DNA of 64,000 nucleotides from Pomphorhynchus laevis (lineage: Eukaryota; Acanthocephala; Palaeacanthocephala; Echinorhynchida; Pomphorhynchidae): assembly GCA_012934845.2 (NCBI GenBank), contig WNNJ02002490.1, positions 62,001 to 126,000 of the forward strand, read 5' to 3'. Shown in pieces: positions 34,408-45,440 of this stretch. The notes under the pieces are model-generated. The model worked only from the letters and a program-made list of their open reading frames with translations, ran no database searches and was not told where the DNA came from. The stretch's first letter is position 1; each line of letters starts with the position of its first letter. Made by a program: the position numbers and the translations under genes.

Positions 34408-34640
34408 AAGTTGTTGCTGAATTGTCGCTGCACTCGTTGGATCCTTAATGTATACGGCATGTATAATAGTAGTGCACGGATGTGCTCTATAGCACATCCT
34501 ATTATACATGTGTTCTAGAACACATGTATAATAGTAGTGCACGGATGTGCTCTAGAGCAAATCCGTGCACTACTGTTATACATGCAGTATTTAATTAGGA
34601 TCCAACGAGTGCAGCGACAATTCAGCAACAACCTAGGTTC
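34408..34640. repeat. Inverted end of array D with nested palindromes
   Basis: The D block gctgaattgtcgctgcactc at 34413 is found in reverse complement at 34605-34630. Between them lie three perfect short palindromes around atgtgctctatagcacat (34482), acatgtgttctagaacacat (34507) and a longer hairpin at 34530-34575. This is a head-to-head junction. Confidence 0.75.
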
Positions 34641-35975
34641 GCGTATACAAGCGCTACCGATGTCCCCATTGCAGGAGGGTTTAAAAATATCTATGAAAGG
34701 AAACAAACGGATCAATATTGGATAGGACAAGTCATGAGTGATAACTAAACAAGTATCATGAATATTATGTACCATGATAATTGTAATTTTGGTGTGTGAT
34801 TGATATACGCTGAATTCTTCCATGTCGAAAAATATTTAGTGTAATCACCTGAAGAAGATGCAAGGCGAAACGTTATATATGTATATAAATTGATCGTAAA
34901 ACAGAAAACAGGACAAATGCAAGACAAAGAGACATTTGAGATTTCATTTATCGGCATGTCTAATTCATAAACAAATATCTTGTGTAGCATTACTTAAGCT
35001 ATCTTATTTATTCTTTGGTTGAGTGAAAGACTAGTTTCACCATCGAGCTATTTACTGAACAAGGTCAAAAATTTATTAGTTGAAACAGACTCGAAATATC
35101 TAATTAATAAAAAATGTATTTGTTATAAATAGCAAAGAACATGTAACATATTCTCACCCAAATCTCGTGCTTGACGTTTAAAAATTAGTTCATATGTTTT
35201 ATTTTCGAGTTTTTATTTTATATTTTGTTTTTTATTTTATTTTTTTTATTTTATATTATAAATAAATATAATGTAATTTTCAAAATATATAGACCCATTA
35301 AGCTGATTTTTCGTAACTTTGATTTCCGTAAAATAAAATTCACGGAAATCGAAATAAAATTCAAAAATATTTTTTCGACTAAATACTTATCCTAGGAATC
35401 TCGCATTTATTAAGAATCATTTTCATACACTTAAGAGAAATGAGAAATATCGATACCTTTTATTGACTAGTTGCTAGCAAACAATTCTCGGTTTTTGATA
35501 AATTGAGATTTGTTTCTAACGATTAATTTAAGCTAGATATGTTACAGGGTAATTCTTCCGTATGTAATTAAATAAAGTTCATATTAAGGCTCTTTTAAAA
35601 CTCTTTGTAAGATTGTACATTCCCAATGTCCCTATTATTTTCCTTACCAAAAAGTTAAAAAAACATCTTAAAATCGGAATAATCAAATAGTCGAAGAGCA
35701 AATGTTTATAATTTAATGAAAAATGCGAAGGATTCGGTCCGTGTACATCATCTTGCATAAATGAAAGCAACAATTTAGAATATAAGGTCGATAAGGAAGT
35801 GTGAAAGCTGTCTCGGTCGTGTTAATTTCTAAACTTTTATTCTTACATGATAGTAAATTAACAAATATGATAATTTACTTTTCAAAACTGTATTTTTCGT
35901 CATGTCATTGGCTTGTTTCCTTCAAAGTTGCTAAAATGTTAATTGTTTTCAGATATGGCCAAGCTTGTACAAAAT
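34641..35975. other. AT-rich DNA with no recognised gene
   Basis: Nothing recognised. The motif cctgaagaagatgc...gcgaaacg at about 34848-34874 resembles motifs common in animal retroelement tails. Confidence 0.3.
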
Positions 35976-35979
35976 GCTA

Positions 35980-36081
35980 ATTCTGGTTGTGACATGACAT
36001 TATCCTTACAGCTACTGTTCCTGCTGTATCAAGAATAGGAACAATACCTATGAGGATAATGTCGTGCCACAACCAGAAGAT
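35980..36081. repeat. Foldback with 28-bp arms
   Basis: The arm at 35981-36008 (ttctggttgtg... ) pairs with 36053-36080 with two mismatches. A nested inner pair gttcct/aggaac lies within. No coding. Confidence 0.7.
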
Positions 36082-37190
36082 TTTCGGCTCACAGATGCAA
36101 TTAAGTTAAACATTTTAATTATTTGCGAAATAAGCAATAGTCAGTTTTAATCAATTAACTAATAAATGCTAAATATAAATTATCGTATTTTTAAGACATC
36201 ATGAGTTTACCAAAATGAACATTGTCAGTCTTTAGATGAATTATTTTGGTATCTTAAAACACCTATTTTATTGTGTGCACAATTTAATTAACGTAATTGC
36301 TAATTAAGATTAGCAATTATGATTAGCAGTCATTACGTATTGCTAATTTAATAATTGAGCAAATAATCAGATCGCACACGCTGAACAGTACACTTTGCAG
36401 AATTGCAATTTGCGGACACTAGGGCTACTAATTCAATTTCATATAAATTGTGTTAATCGAGATAACTTTTTAATTAAGATTATATAGGCGAATGTTCAAA
36501 TGTTCATCTTGAATTGCCTTATCTAGATAAGATCGTTGTTCGTTACTGTTCATCGCTAAATATTATCAATTGAGGAGATAAATCATTTCTAAGATAAGAT
36601 CATTTAACGTTTAGTCAATTGTGAAAATCTGAAATGTTCAGTAAATTGTTATAATGAATTTTTAAAGTATCGAAGAAGGAGACATAATTAAAGGCGCTAC
36701 TGTCAATTTATTCTCAGGTAAATATCTTCACCGCGTATCATTTAGTACGGAATTGTATTAGTAAATTTTCTGGATCAGATAATTTTTGAGGTGCGGAAAA
36801 TCTATTAGCTAAAGATATCATAATTAAGAAATATTAGTCCACAATTTTATATCATATTAAATTATTTCAATAATATATTTTTAAAAATAATCGTTTTGAA
36901 ATCAAGTATCTAACCTATAAGATTTATAAATTACACTTTTAAATTTATAAAATACTAAGTAAAATAGGAATCATTTTCAAATGCAAAATGAAATTATGAT
37001 TTGTCTACATGTTTTAACGAATTGAATTTATATTATTTATTATAGTTTATTTATAAATATACGACTTCAATGACCATATGTTAATGTTATAGTACAATAT
37101 CATATTTGTATATTGCTGGAAACATTTTGGTAACAGGACATTGTATCTGTAACTTTAATGTCTATAGGGAATTTAATTTTTAGACTCAAA
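36082..37190. other. AT-rich DNA with no recognised gene
   Basis: Nothing recognised. Confidence 0.3.
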
Positions 37191-38475
37191 ACGCATTTTT
37201 ATATGACCGAAATATTATACAAATGACTGCGGATATCATGTCAATATTTAATAAATGTTCAAGAAGGGTCACATGCCGGCCTAGGATTGGCTATTTTTGC
37301 TCTAAATCATACAGAATATTACAGTTCATGGATTTATAATTCCTATATTTTTCATGACCGAATATGGGTGGATATATAGATGATAGAAATATTGCACGGA
37401 TAACTATGGATATTATGCTAACATTTAAAAATGTTCAAGAAAAGGCACATTCGGGATCAAGGTTGGCTATATTTGTTCTAAACACCCACAGATTTTAGAA
37501 TTAAGGGATTATTAATTCAAATTTTATTATGGCCGTATATGGGTAGATATATAGATGATAGAAATATTGGACGGATAACTATGGATATTATGCTAACATT
37601 TAAAAAATGTTTAAGAAGATGCACATGCAAGCCAAGGGCTTGACATTTTAAACCACCACAGATTATACAGTGTAGGGATACATGATTCATTGTATTTTTC
37701 CTGCCGTATATGAGTAGATATATATGATAAAAGTACTGGACGGATAACCTAATATTATGTTAACATTTAAAAGATGTTCACGAAGTACCGCATAAGGGCC
37801 AAGGGTCTTCTACATTTACTATAAACCACCACATATTATACAGTAAAGGGATTCATGATTCATTGTATTTTTCATGACTGAATAGGGGTAGATATATAAA
37901 TGATGGAAATATTGAACGGATAACTGTGGATATTATGTCAACATCTAATAAATGTTCTAGAAAGACCACATGCGAGCCGAGGGTTGCTTCATTTGCTATA
38001 ACCCCCAAACAGATTTTAGAATTCAGGGATATCTAATTCATATATTTTTCATGACTGAATTGATGATGGAAATATTAGACGGATAACTATGGATATTATT
38101 TCAACAGCTAAAAAATTTCAAGGAATATTCACATGCAGGACGAGGGTTGGCTACATTTACTATAAACCACCACAGATTTTACAGTTTATGGATTTACAAT
38201 TTATATATTTTTCATGGCAGAATTTGGGTAAATATATAAATGATAAAAATATTGTAGGGATAACTGTGAATATTATGCCAATATTTAAAAAATGTTTACG
38301 AAGCGACACTACGGCTAAGGGTTTTCTATATTTACTATAAACAATTACAGATTATAGAGCACTGGGATTCGTGATTCATAGTACTTTCCTTGGCTAATAT
38401 GGGTAGATATATCGATTATGGAAATATTGTGCGGATTACTATGTATATTAAGGCAACATATCATGGATATAGATG
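37190..38475. repeat. Diverged satellite of about 174 bp, eight units
   Basis: The block ggataactatggatattatg recurs at about 37227, 37398, 37576, 37743, 37919, 38081, 38258 and 38433, spaced 162-178 bp. Each unit also carries a catgactgaatatgggtaga-type block and a caccacagatt-type block. Identity between units is roughly 70%, so this array is older than arrays A-D. I find no hammerhead core in it. Confidence 0.85.
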
Positions 38476-40865
38476 TCTTAGTGCATTCGCATAAAGTCAA
38501 TAAATATAGTTTAACAATGTTCCAGTTAAGTTTTTGTATAGCTATAATCATTGACAATGGTAAGTCTGGGAGCCACCAAAGTATTGGAGGGATTGAATAA
38601 TAATCTCATCACCTTTATTTGCTGCAAATGTCTGTATTATTGCATTTTCGAGAAATTAATGAAATTTCCGTTTTTATAAAAGAAAAATGAAGAAATGTGT
38701 GAAAGTTCATTAATTTTTAGTTAATTTTTGGAAGGTTCAAAAAATTTATAATATCAAAAGTTCGAAACTTAAATTTTAGAGTAATAAATAAATTAGTCTT
38801 TTGCTTTTTAAATGAACAAGGTTATTATCAATAGAATTTTCTTTTAATTAAAATAAAAAAATTGCTGCTTTAATTCAAAATGTATTCTTGAATTTACCAT
38901 AAATGCTGAATCCAGTGGAAATTATTCGTTACAAAATAGTTTCCTCGAAACATTAAAATAAAAGATAAATACGTTCCTTCAGTTTATCGATTTCAGTATA
39001 GTTTAGTTTAAAATCTTGAAAATTGTATTTGAAAATAAGATTAAAATTTAATCCTAACCACCTGTGCCTACCTTGGTATAGAGCACTTAGAAGTAATTGT
39101 TCTTATATTACGAATATTTTGTAATCACTTGAGTGGAAATGATTTTTTATTTAATAATCTAGTGATATAATAACAATAAAATTAATAATTATTTGTATTA
39201 TAAATGAAAAAATCAGTATTCCAAATCTGTATTATAAATGCTTCTGTTAATGAAGTAATCTCGACATCCACTTCTGTTCTCGAAGATATATGATACTCCA
39301 TGCACCAATCGGTTGCCAACTTTACATGCTCGTCAACTAATAATTCTTAATATTTAGGAGACTGGGAACATCACCACCATAATAGCCAAAACTATCCCAC
39401 AGTATATTGTTCTCATCTTTCATTGATTGAAAGCCACTATTATATTTTCATGCTCATAAATCGATCGCATTTAGTTATAGATCATTGATAAATAAATATT
39501 TGACCGTAATGTGGGATTTGTGATTTTCAATATAGCAATGAATCTTTAATAGATTCGATTTAATACCTAGAATTCTAGATTAAATTTTTATTTAATGTTA
39601 TTTTATGTTTAAGTTAACTTAATGTAGATTATCATATCAATTTACGCATATATATTCATAAAGTAAAACCTTCATGATGTAATATGAAGGTAATTATCAT
39701 ATGATATTAATTATTATTAATTATTAGGATAATAATTACATATTATGTAATTTATACAAATTATTCACATACACTGATTTTGATTATAAATATGAATCAT
39801 TTTTTAATAATCTAAATTTTAGATAAAATCAGTTAATGAAAGTACATATTTTATATAGATAAAATATCTAAACAATAATTCAACCGAATTTGTATAATTT
39901 AGTAATTTGAACAATTATTAAAAAACTAGTTATTTAAACAGTTATTAATTAAAACAGTTATTTGTGTATACATAACGATACAATAATAACCATATTTGCA
40001 TTTAATGATTAACTTCGATAACAAATTTTAAAGCTTGGAGAACATTCTAATTTTTATGTTATTATAAAGATGTATTATATATGAGATTTATTTATTATAA
40101 CATGTATTTACATTACTACATCTTAATAATATATTAATTAGACAGACTATTTTAGAGATGGAAAAATTAAATTTTTCTTGTGAACCGTAATGTTTCAGAT
40201 TAATTTATTTATCGTACGATTTACTATAGAGTTTTGTTGATGAACACTGTTTTCTATAACAATTTGTATTTTTTTTCATTACTAAAGAAAAGCTAGCAAA
40301 ATATAAAAGATAAATATTAAATTATGCTCCGAAATTTTAAAATTAAAGAATAAATCAGATCAGCTAACTGATCGAGGTCATCTCGAGAAACTATTGTGTT
40401 ATCAGGTTTTGGTCCCTAATTATCGACTCAACATAACAGCAGTGCCATACATGCTAATGACGTATTTCATCTGATAAAATTTGCTTATCTAGTATTTTAT
40501 TCAAAAGAATGGAAGGAATAATTATGAAATAGAAAATAATTGTATACAATATATTTAGGCATTGATTTACTCTAAAATTTTAGCTTCGTCCTTTAGATAA
40601 AGAAACCATTCGCAATGTAAGAAGCTAAATAAAAGTTTAATATTTTAAATGATACAAAAAGGCCAGTTAAATACTTAAAGTAAAAAATATATTCGAATAT
40701 TGTAAGATAATAAGAATAAGGATGAAAGAATAATGCTTAAAATCTCTATATACTGTTGTTTGGATACATATTCTATATGCAAATAGATTTCGTATCTTAT
40801 ATTCTTTTGATTTCTAGAAAATAAAATTATGATCTAATAATATATAAATGTTATGAAAATATTAT
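38476..40865. other. AT-rich DNA; weak exon-like frame and one G repeat
   Basis: On the minus strand at about 39335-39210 an uninterrupted frame reads LLVDEHVKLATDWCMEYHI and then SSRTEVDVEITSLTEAF, more protein-like than its surroundings but not recognised. A family G body lies at 40340-40470 (minus strand, GGGACCAAAACCTGATAAC). Otherwise nothing. Confidence 0.3.
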
Positions 40866-40935
40866 TAATAAAGAGAGTGAGACCATTCCGCGTGAATTTC
40901 TTGTAAAACATGTAAGCCAGACGCGAAATAATGAC

Positions 40936-41020
40936 AAATGCCGTTTCGTCATCACAATGACTCATCAGTACCAGATCCCTCCCACTACTGGATGCAGAGG
41001 AGGACTGGCAGACATCAATC
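40936..41020 (-). ncRNA. Hammerhead ribozyme C1, weakened stem III
   Basis: Core CTGATGA, GAAAC and GUC are present. The 5' stem III strand is GATGT instead of GCCGT, leaving a mismatch. Confidence 0.7.
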
Positions 41021-41234
41021 AATAAATGAATTAATGTGAATGATGTACTAGAAAATTTTCTAGTAACATCATAGAGTACTAAATCAGTACTACAACTTCA
41101 CCAAAAAGGATCATTAGCAAAAGCACTGGCAAATGGCAGCGCACGTCTCTTTAATATCGACTAACTTTTATTTAAGGAGAGTGAGACAATTCCGCGTGTA
41201 TTGTAAAACATGTAAGCCAGACGCGAAAGAATGA

Positions 41235-41320
41235 CGAATGCCGTTTCGTCATCACAATGACTCATCAGTGCCAGATCCCTCCCACTACTGAATGCAGAGG
41301 AGGACTGGAATACGGAAATC
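41235..41320 (-). ncRNA. Hammerhead ribozyme C2, stem I damaged
   Basis: The core is intact on the 3' side. The cleavage strand reads CCGTA-TTCC, so stem I no longer pairs with CTGGCA. Confidence 0.6.
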
Positions 41321-41539
41321 AATGAATGAATCAATTTGAATGATGTACTAGAAAATTTTCTAGTAACATCATAGAGTACTAAATCAGTACTACAGCTTAA
41401 CCAAAAAGGATCGTTAGCAAAAGCACTGTCAAATGCCAGCGCAGGTCTCTTTAATATCGGCTAACTTTTAATTAAGGAGAGTGAGACTATTCCGTGTGAA
41501 TTTCTTGTAAAACATGTAAGCCAGACGCGAAAGAATGAC

Positions 41540-41624
41540 GAATGCCGTTTCGTCATCACAATGACTCATCAGTGCCAGATCCCTCCCACTACTGGATGCA
41601 GAAGAGGACTGGCAGACGGCAATC
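41540..41624 (-). ncRNA. Hammerhead ribozyme C3, complete
   Basis: Minus strand, 5' to 3': TTGCCGTC (stem III strand and cleavage triplet GUC), TGCCAG (stem I), loop of about 30 nt, CTGGCA (stem I), CTGATGA core, GTCAT-TGTG-ATGAC (stem II hairpin, 5 bp), GAAA core, CGGCA (stem III). Stem III TGCCGT/ACGGCA is 6 bp, stem I is 6 bp and can extend by TCC/GGA, and stem II is 5 bp with a tetraloop. Every residue conserved in natural hammerheads is present. The open ends are at stem III (type III). Cleavage is expected after GUC. This is a structural prediction, not an activity result. Confidence 0.9.
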
Positions 41625-41843
41625 AATGAATGAATCAATGTGAACGATGTACGAGAATATTTTCTAGTAACATCATAGAGTACTAAATCAGTACTACAGC
41701 TTCACCAAAAAGGATCATTAGCAAAAGCACTTGCAAATGCCAGCGCAGGTCTCTTTAATATCGACTAACTTTTATTTAAGGAGAGTGAGAACAATCCGCG
41801 TAAATTTCTTGTAAAACATTTAAGCCAGAAGCAAAAGAATGAC

Positions 41844-41928
41844 GAATGCCGTTTCGTCATCACAATGACTCATCAGTGCCAGATCCCTCCCACTACTGAA
41901 TGCAGAGGAAGACTGGCAGACGGCAATC
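41844..41928 (-). ncRNA. Hammerhead ribozyme C4, complete
   Basis: All stems and core as in C3. Confidence 0.9.
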
Positions 41929-42147
41929 AATAAACGAATCAATGTGAATGATGTACTAGAAAATTTTCTAGTAACATCATAGAGTACTAAATCAGTACTA
42001 CAGCTTCACCAAAATGGATCATTAGCAAATGCACTGGCAAATGGCAGCGCAGGTCTCTTTAATATCGGCTAACTTATATTTAAGGAGAGTGAGAACAATC
42101 CGCGTAAATTTCTTGTAAAACATGTAAGCCAGAAGCAAAAGAATGAC

Positions 42148-42232
42148 GAATGCCGTTTCGTCATCACAATGACTCATCAGTGCCAGATCCCTCCCACTAC
42201 TGAATGCAGAGGAAGACTGGCAGACGGCAATC
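42148..42232 (-). ncRNA. Hammerhead ribozyme C5, complete
   Basis: All stems and core as in C3; sequence identical to C4 and C6 across the ribozyme. Confidence 0.9.
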
Positions 42233-42450
42233 AATAAACGAATCAATGTGAATGATGTACTAGAAATTTTCTAGTAACATCATAGAGTACTAAATCAGTA
42301 CTACAGCTTCACCAAAATGGATCATTAGCAAATGCACTGGCAAATGGCAGCGCAGGTCTCTTTAATATCAGCTAACTTATATTTAAGGAGAGTGAGAACA
42401 ATCCGCGTAAATTTCTTGTAAAACATGTAAGCCAGAAGCAAAAGAATGAC

Positions 42451-42535
42451 GAATGCCGTTTCGTCATCACAATGACTCATCAGTGCCAGATCCCTCCCAC
42501 TACTGAATGCAGAGGAAGACTGGCAGACGGCAATC
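42451..42535 (-). ncRNA. Hammerhead ribozyme C6, complete
   Basis: All stems and core as in C3. Confidence 0.9.
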
Positions 42536-42753
42536 AATAAACGAATCAATGTGAATGATGTACTAGAAATTTTCTAGTAACATCATAGAGTACTAAATCA
42601 GTACTACAGCTTCACCAAAATGGATCATTAGCAAATGCACTGGCAAATGGCAGCGCAGGTCTCTTTAATATCGGCTAACTTATATTTAAGGAGAGTGAGA
42701 CCATTCCGCGTTGTTTTCTTGTAAAACATGTAAGCTAGACGCAAAAGAATGAC

Positions 42754-42838
42754 GAATGCCGTTTCGTCATCACAATGACTCATCAGTGCCAGATCCCTCA
42801 TACTACTGGATGCAGAGGAGGACTGGCAGTCAGCAATC
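42754..42838 (-). ncRNA. Hammerhead ribozyme C7, cleavage triplet changed
   Basis: The triplet reads GAC instead of GUC, so cleavage is not expected. The rest is intact. Confidence 0.75.
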
Positions 42839-43057
42839 AATAAATGAATCAATGTGAATGATGTACTAGAAAATTTTCTAGTAACATCATAGAGTACTAA
42901 ATCAGTACTACAGCTTAACCAAAAAGGATCATTAGCAAAAGCACTGTCAAATGCCAGCGCAGGTCTCTTTAATATCGGCTTACTTTTATTTAAGGAGAGT
43001 GAGACCATTCCGCGTGAATTTCTTTTAAAACATGTAAGCCAGACGCGAAAGAATGAC

Positions 43058-43142
43058 GAATGCCGTTTCGTCATCACAATGACTCATCAGTGCCAGATCC
43101 CTCCCACTACTGGATGCAGAGGAGGACTGGCAGACGGCAATC
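43058..43142 (-). ncRNA. Hammerhead ribozyme C8, complete
   Basis: All stems and core as in C3. Confidence 0.9.
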
Positions 43143-43361
43143 AATGAATTAATCAATGTGAATGATGTACTAGAAAATTTTCTAGTAACATCATAGAGTA
43201 CTACATCAGTACTACAGCTTCAGCAAAAAGGATCATTAGCAAACGCACTTGCAAATGCCAGCGCAGGTCTCTTTAATATCGGCTAACTTATATTTAAAGA
43301 GAGTGAGACCATTCCGCGTTGTTTTCTTGTAAAACATGCAAGCCAGACGCGAAAGAATTAC

Positions 43362-43445
43362 GAATGCCGTTTCGTCATCACAATGACTCATCAGTGCCAT
43401 ATCCCTCCTACTACTGGATGCAGAGGAGACTGGCAGACAGCAATC
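43362..43445 (-). ncRNA. Hammerhead ribozyme C9, near complete
   Basis: One G-U replaces G-C in stem III (GCTGT strand). Stem I loses its outer pair. The core and GUC are intact. Confidence 0.85.
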
Positions 43446-43664
43446 AATGAATGAATCAATTTGAATGATGTACTAGAAAATTTTCTAGTAACATCATAGA
43501 GTACTAAATCAGTACTACAGCTTCACCAAAATGGATCATTAGCAAAAGCACTGACAAATGCTAGCGCAGGTCTCTTTAATATCGGCTAACTTTTATTTAA
43601 GGAGAGTGAGACTATTCCGCGTGAATTTCTTGTAAAACATGTAAGCTAGACGCGAAAGCATGAC

Positions 43665-43748
43665 GAATGCCGTTTCGTCATCACAATGACTCATCCGTGG
43701 CAGATCCTGCCCACTACTGGATGCAGAGGAGGACTGGCAGACGGCAAT
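43665..43748 (-). ncRNA. Hammerhead ribozyme C10, core changed
   Basis: The core reads CGGATGA instead of CTGATGA, and the CTGGCA strand of stem I is altered. Probably inactive. Confidence 0.7.
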
Positions 43749-43968
43749 CAATGAATTAATCAATGTGAATGATGTACTAGAAAATTTTCTAGTAACATCA
43801 TAGAGTACTACATCAGTACTACAGCTTCACCAAAAAGGATCATTAGCAAACGCACTTGCAAATGCCAGCGCAGGTCTCTTTAATATCGGCTAACTTATAT
43901 TTAAAGAGAGTGAGACCATTCCGCGTTGTTTTCTTGTAAAACATGCAAGCCAGACGTGAAAGAATGAC

Positions 43969-44053
43969 GAATGCCGTTTCGTCATCACAATGACTCATCA
44001 GTGCCAGATCCATCCTACTATTGGATGCAGAGGAGGACTGGCAGTCAGCAATC
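43969..44053 (-). ncRNA. Hammerhead ribozyme C11, cleavage triplet changed
   Basis: Triplet GAC, as in C7. All else is intact, so C7 and C11 probably share one ancestor unit. Confidence 0.72.
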
Positions 44054-44494
44054 AATAAATGAATCAATGTGAATGATGTACTAGAAAATTTTCTAGTAAC
44101 ATCATAGAGTACTAAATCAGTACTACAGCTTAAGCAAAAAGGATCATTAGCAAAAGCACTGGCAAATGCCAGCGCAGGTCTCTTTAATATCAGCTAACTT
44201 TTATTTAAGGAGAGTGAGACTGTTCCGCGTGTATTGTAAAACATGTAAGCCAGACGCGAAGGACTGGATGACGGCAATCAATGAATGAATCAATGTGAGT
44301 GATGTACTATAAAATTTTCTAGTAACATTATAGATTACTAAATCAGTACTACAGCTTAACCAAAAAGGATCATTAGCAAAAGCACTGGCAAATGCCAGCG
44401 CAGGTCTCTTTAATATCAGCTAACTTTTATTTAAGGAGAGTGAGATCATTCCGCGTGTATTGTAAAACATGTAAGCCAGACGCGAAAGAATGAC

Positions 44495-44572
44495 AAAGCC
44501 GTTTCGTCATCACAATGACTCATCAGTGCCAGTCCTTCCTACTTCTGGATGCAGAGGAGGACTAGCATTTGA
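44495..44572 (-). ncRNA. Hammerhead ribozyme C12, truncated
   Basis: The core and stem II are present. The cleavage strand is lost at the array end (about 44565). Confidence 0.65.
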
Positions 44573-44573
44573 G

Positions 44574-44850
44574 ATTAGAAGTAAGCCGAAATTAAGATAT
44601 TTTGCTTTGGCATTTGCCATTGCTTGTGCTAATGATCGAATTTAGTTAAGCTTTTGTAGTGTTAATTCAGCACTCTACATGATGTTACTAGAGATTTTCT
44701 AGTACATCATTCAAATTGATTCATTCGTTGATTGCCATCTGCCAGTCTTCCTCTGCATCCAGTAGTGGGAGGGATCTGCAGTGATGAGTCATTGTGATGA
44801 CGAAACGGCATTCGTCATTCTTTCGCGTCTGGCTTACATGTTTTACAATA
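44574..44850 (+). repeat. Inverted terminal unit of array C with a plus-strand hammerhead
   Basis: The last unit is reversed. The ribozyme lies on the plus strand at 44730-44813: TTGCCATC-TGCCAG, CTGCA-GTGATGA, GTCAT-TGTG-ATGAC, GAAACGGCA. One base is missing from stem I, the first core base is G instead of C, and the cleavage strand reads AUC, which is an allowed NUH triplet. Activity is doubtful. The head-to-head end is like those of arrays A' and D. Confidence 0.8.
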
Positions 44851-45180
44851 TTATTAATAGTATAAATATTATATATTATAAATATTAAAAATATAAAAAA
44901 TTCTGTGAAAATAATATTATAAATATGATATCAGTCTACAGTTGCTTTTATCATGCCCAAAAGCCGTAACGATACTAAAGTTAATGCTTTAGTTTTATAT
45001 ACAACGGTTTTTGTGATATCTGATGACGTGCAAAGTGGCACAAATTTTTGTAATAAAGATTTATATTTATTTAGTCTTTAATGACAAATCATCACCGGGT
45101 AAACAAGATGCAAATAGTATTTGTTAGATCAGCTGAAAGTGCATAGTAAATTGTAATTAGTAATTGAAATTTTTAATTCT
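44851..45180. other. AT-rich DNA with no recognised gene
   Basis: Nothing recognised. Confidence 0.3.
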
Positions 45181-45184
45181 CAAT

Positions 45185-45440
45185 TCTCGTTCAGCAGCAA
45201 CAATTGTTAGAACAATTATGCAAATCCAGTGATCGAAATCAACAGCAATCCAATCAAATCACAAAGAGTGTATCGGTATTCATAAATGTTGACCAAACAA
45301 TGGAAAGATGTGATGACTACCGTGAGGAACTATGTTATCATTTCAAAGCTTTATGAACTGGATGAATATAGGAAAAATAATCTACTGTAATCATGGATTG
45401 GATCAGATACTTATCGATTAATTGGTAGTTTGACGGCTGG
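45185..45440 (+). mobile_element. Possible gag-like relic of an LTR retrotransposon
   Basis: Translated pieces include a Gln-rich segment (QQQQLLEQLCKSS) and IGSDTYRLIGSLTAGF, which recall gag proteins of Ty3/Gypsy-type elements. The piece is short, broken in a few places and old. No pol or LTR is visible beside it. Identification is tentative. Confidence 0.35.

Larger units (their letters stand above)
33585..34480 (-). repeat. Tandem family D, three units, one lacking its ribozyme
   Basis: Units are recognised by the block tttccgacactttgcttaat (33718, 33960 and 34323, the first diverged) and by ggatccttaatggatac. Cores are at 33621 and 34227. In the middle unit the ribozyme block is deleted between about 33940 and 33955. 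Sequence outside the core is related to family B. Confidence 0.8.
40866..44573 (-). repeat. Tandem family C, about 303-bp units, each encoding a contiguous hammerhead
   Basis: Twelve to thirteen units with period 303-304 bp (cores start at 40936, 41235, 41540, 41844, 42148, 42451, 42754, 43058, 43362, 43665, 43969 and a partial at 44495). One unit, at about 44220-44290, has lost its ribozyme block by deletion. Units at 41844-42535 are almost identical to each other, so the array has homogenised recently. Short minus-strand frames containing MSHCDDETAFVI are translations of the ribozyme. Each unit also contains a hairpin ctagaaaattttctag. I expect minus-strand transcripts to be cut to monomers of about 303 nt. 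Confidence 0.93.

Noticed and set aside
34848-34876. cctgaagaagatgc...gcgaaacg as a hammerhead
   Set aside because: No helix II forms between the two motifs. Such motifs are common in animal retroelement tails.
39200-39340. Minus-strand protein-like frame as a gene
   Set aside because: About 40 codons, no splice sites that fit and no recognised family; kept only as a remark.
42628-43077. Conserved minus-strand open frames in array C (MSHCDDETAFVI and neighbours) as a small protein family
   Set aside because: The conserved residues are the translation of the hammerhead core and stems. Frames start and stop at different places in different units, and several units break them.
40866-44573. Type I hammerhead reading of the C units (stem III as a tiny hairpin ACG...CGU after GAAA)
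   Set aside because: In that reading stem I does not pair. The type III reading pairs all three stems, so it is preferred.
31173-44573. CRISPR array
   Set aside because: Units of 300-370 bp are repeated throughout with no unique spacers, in animal DNA with an intron-bearing gene.
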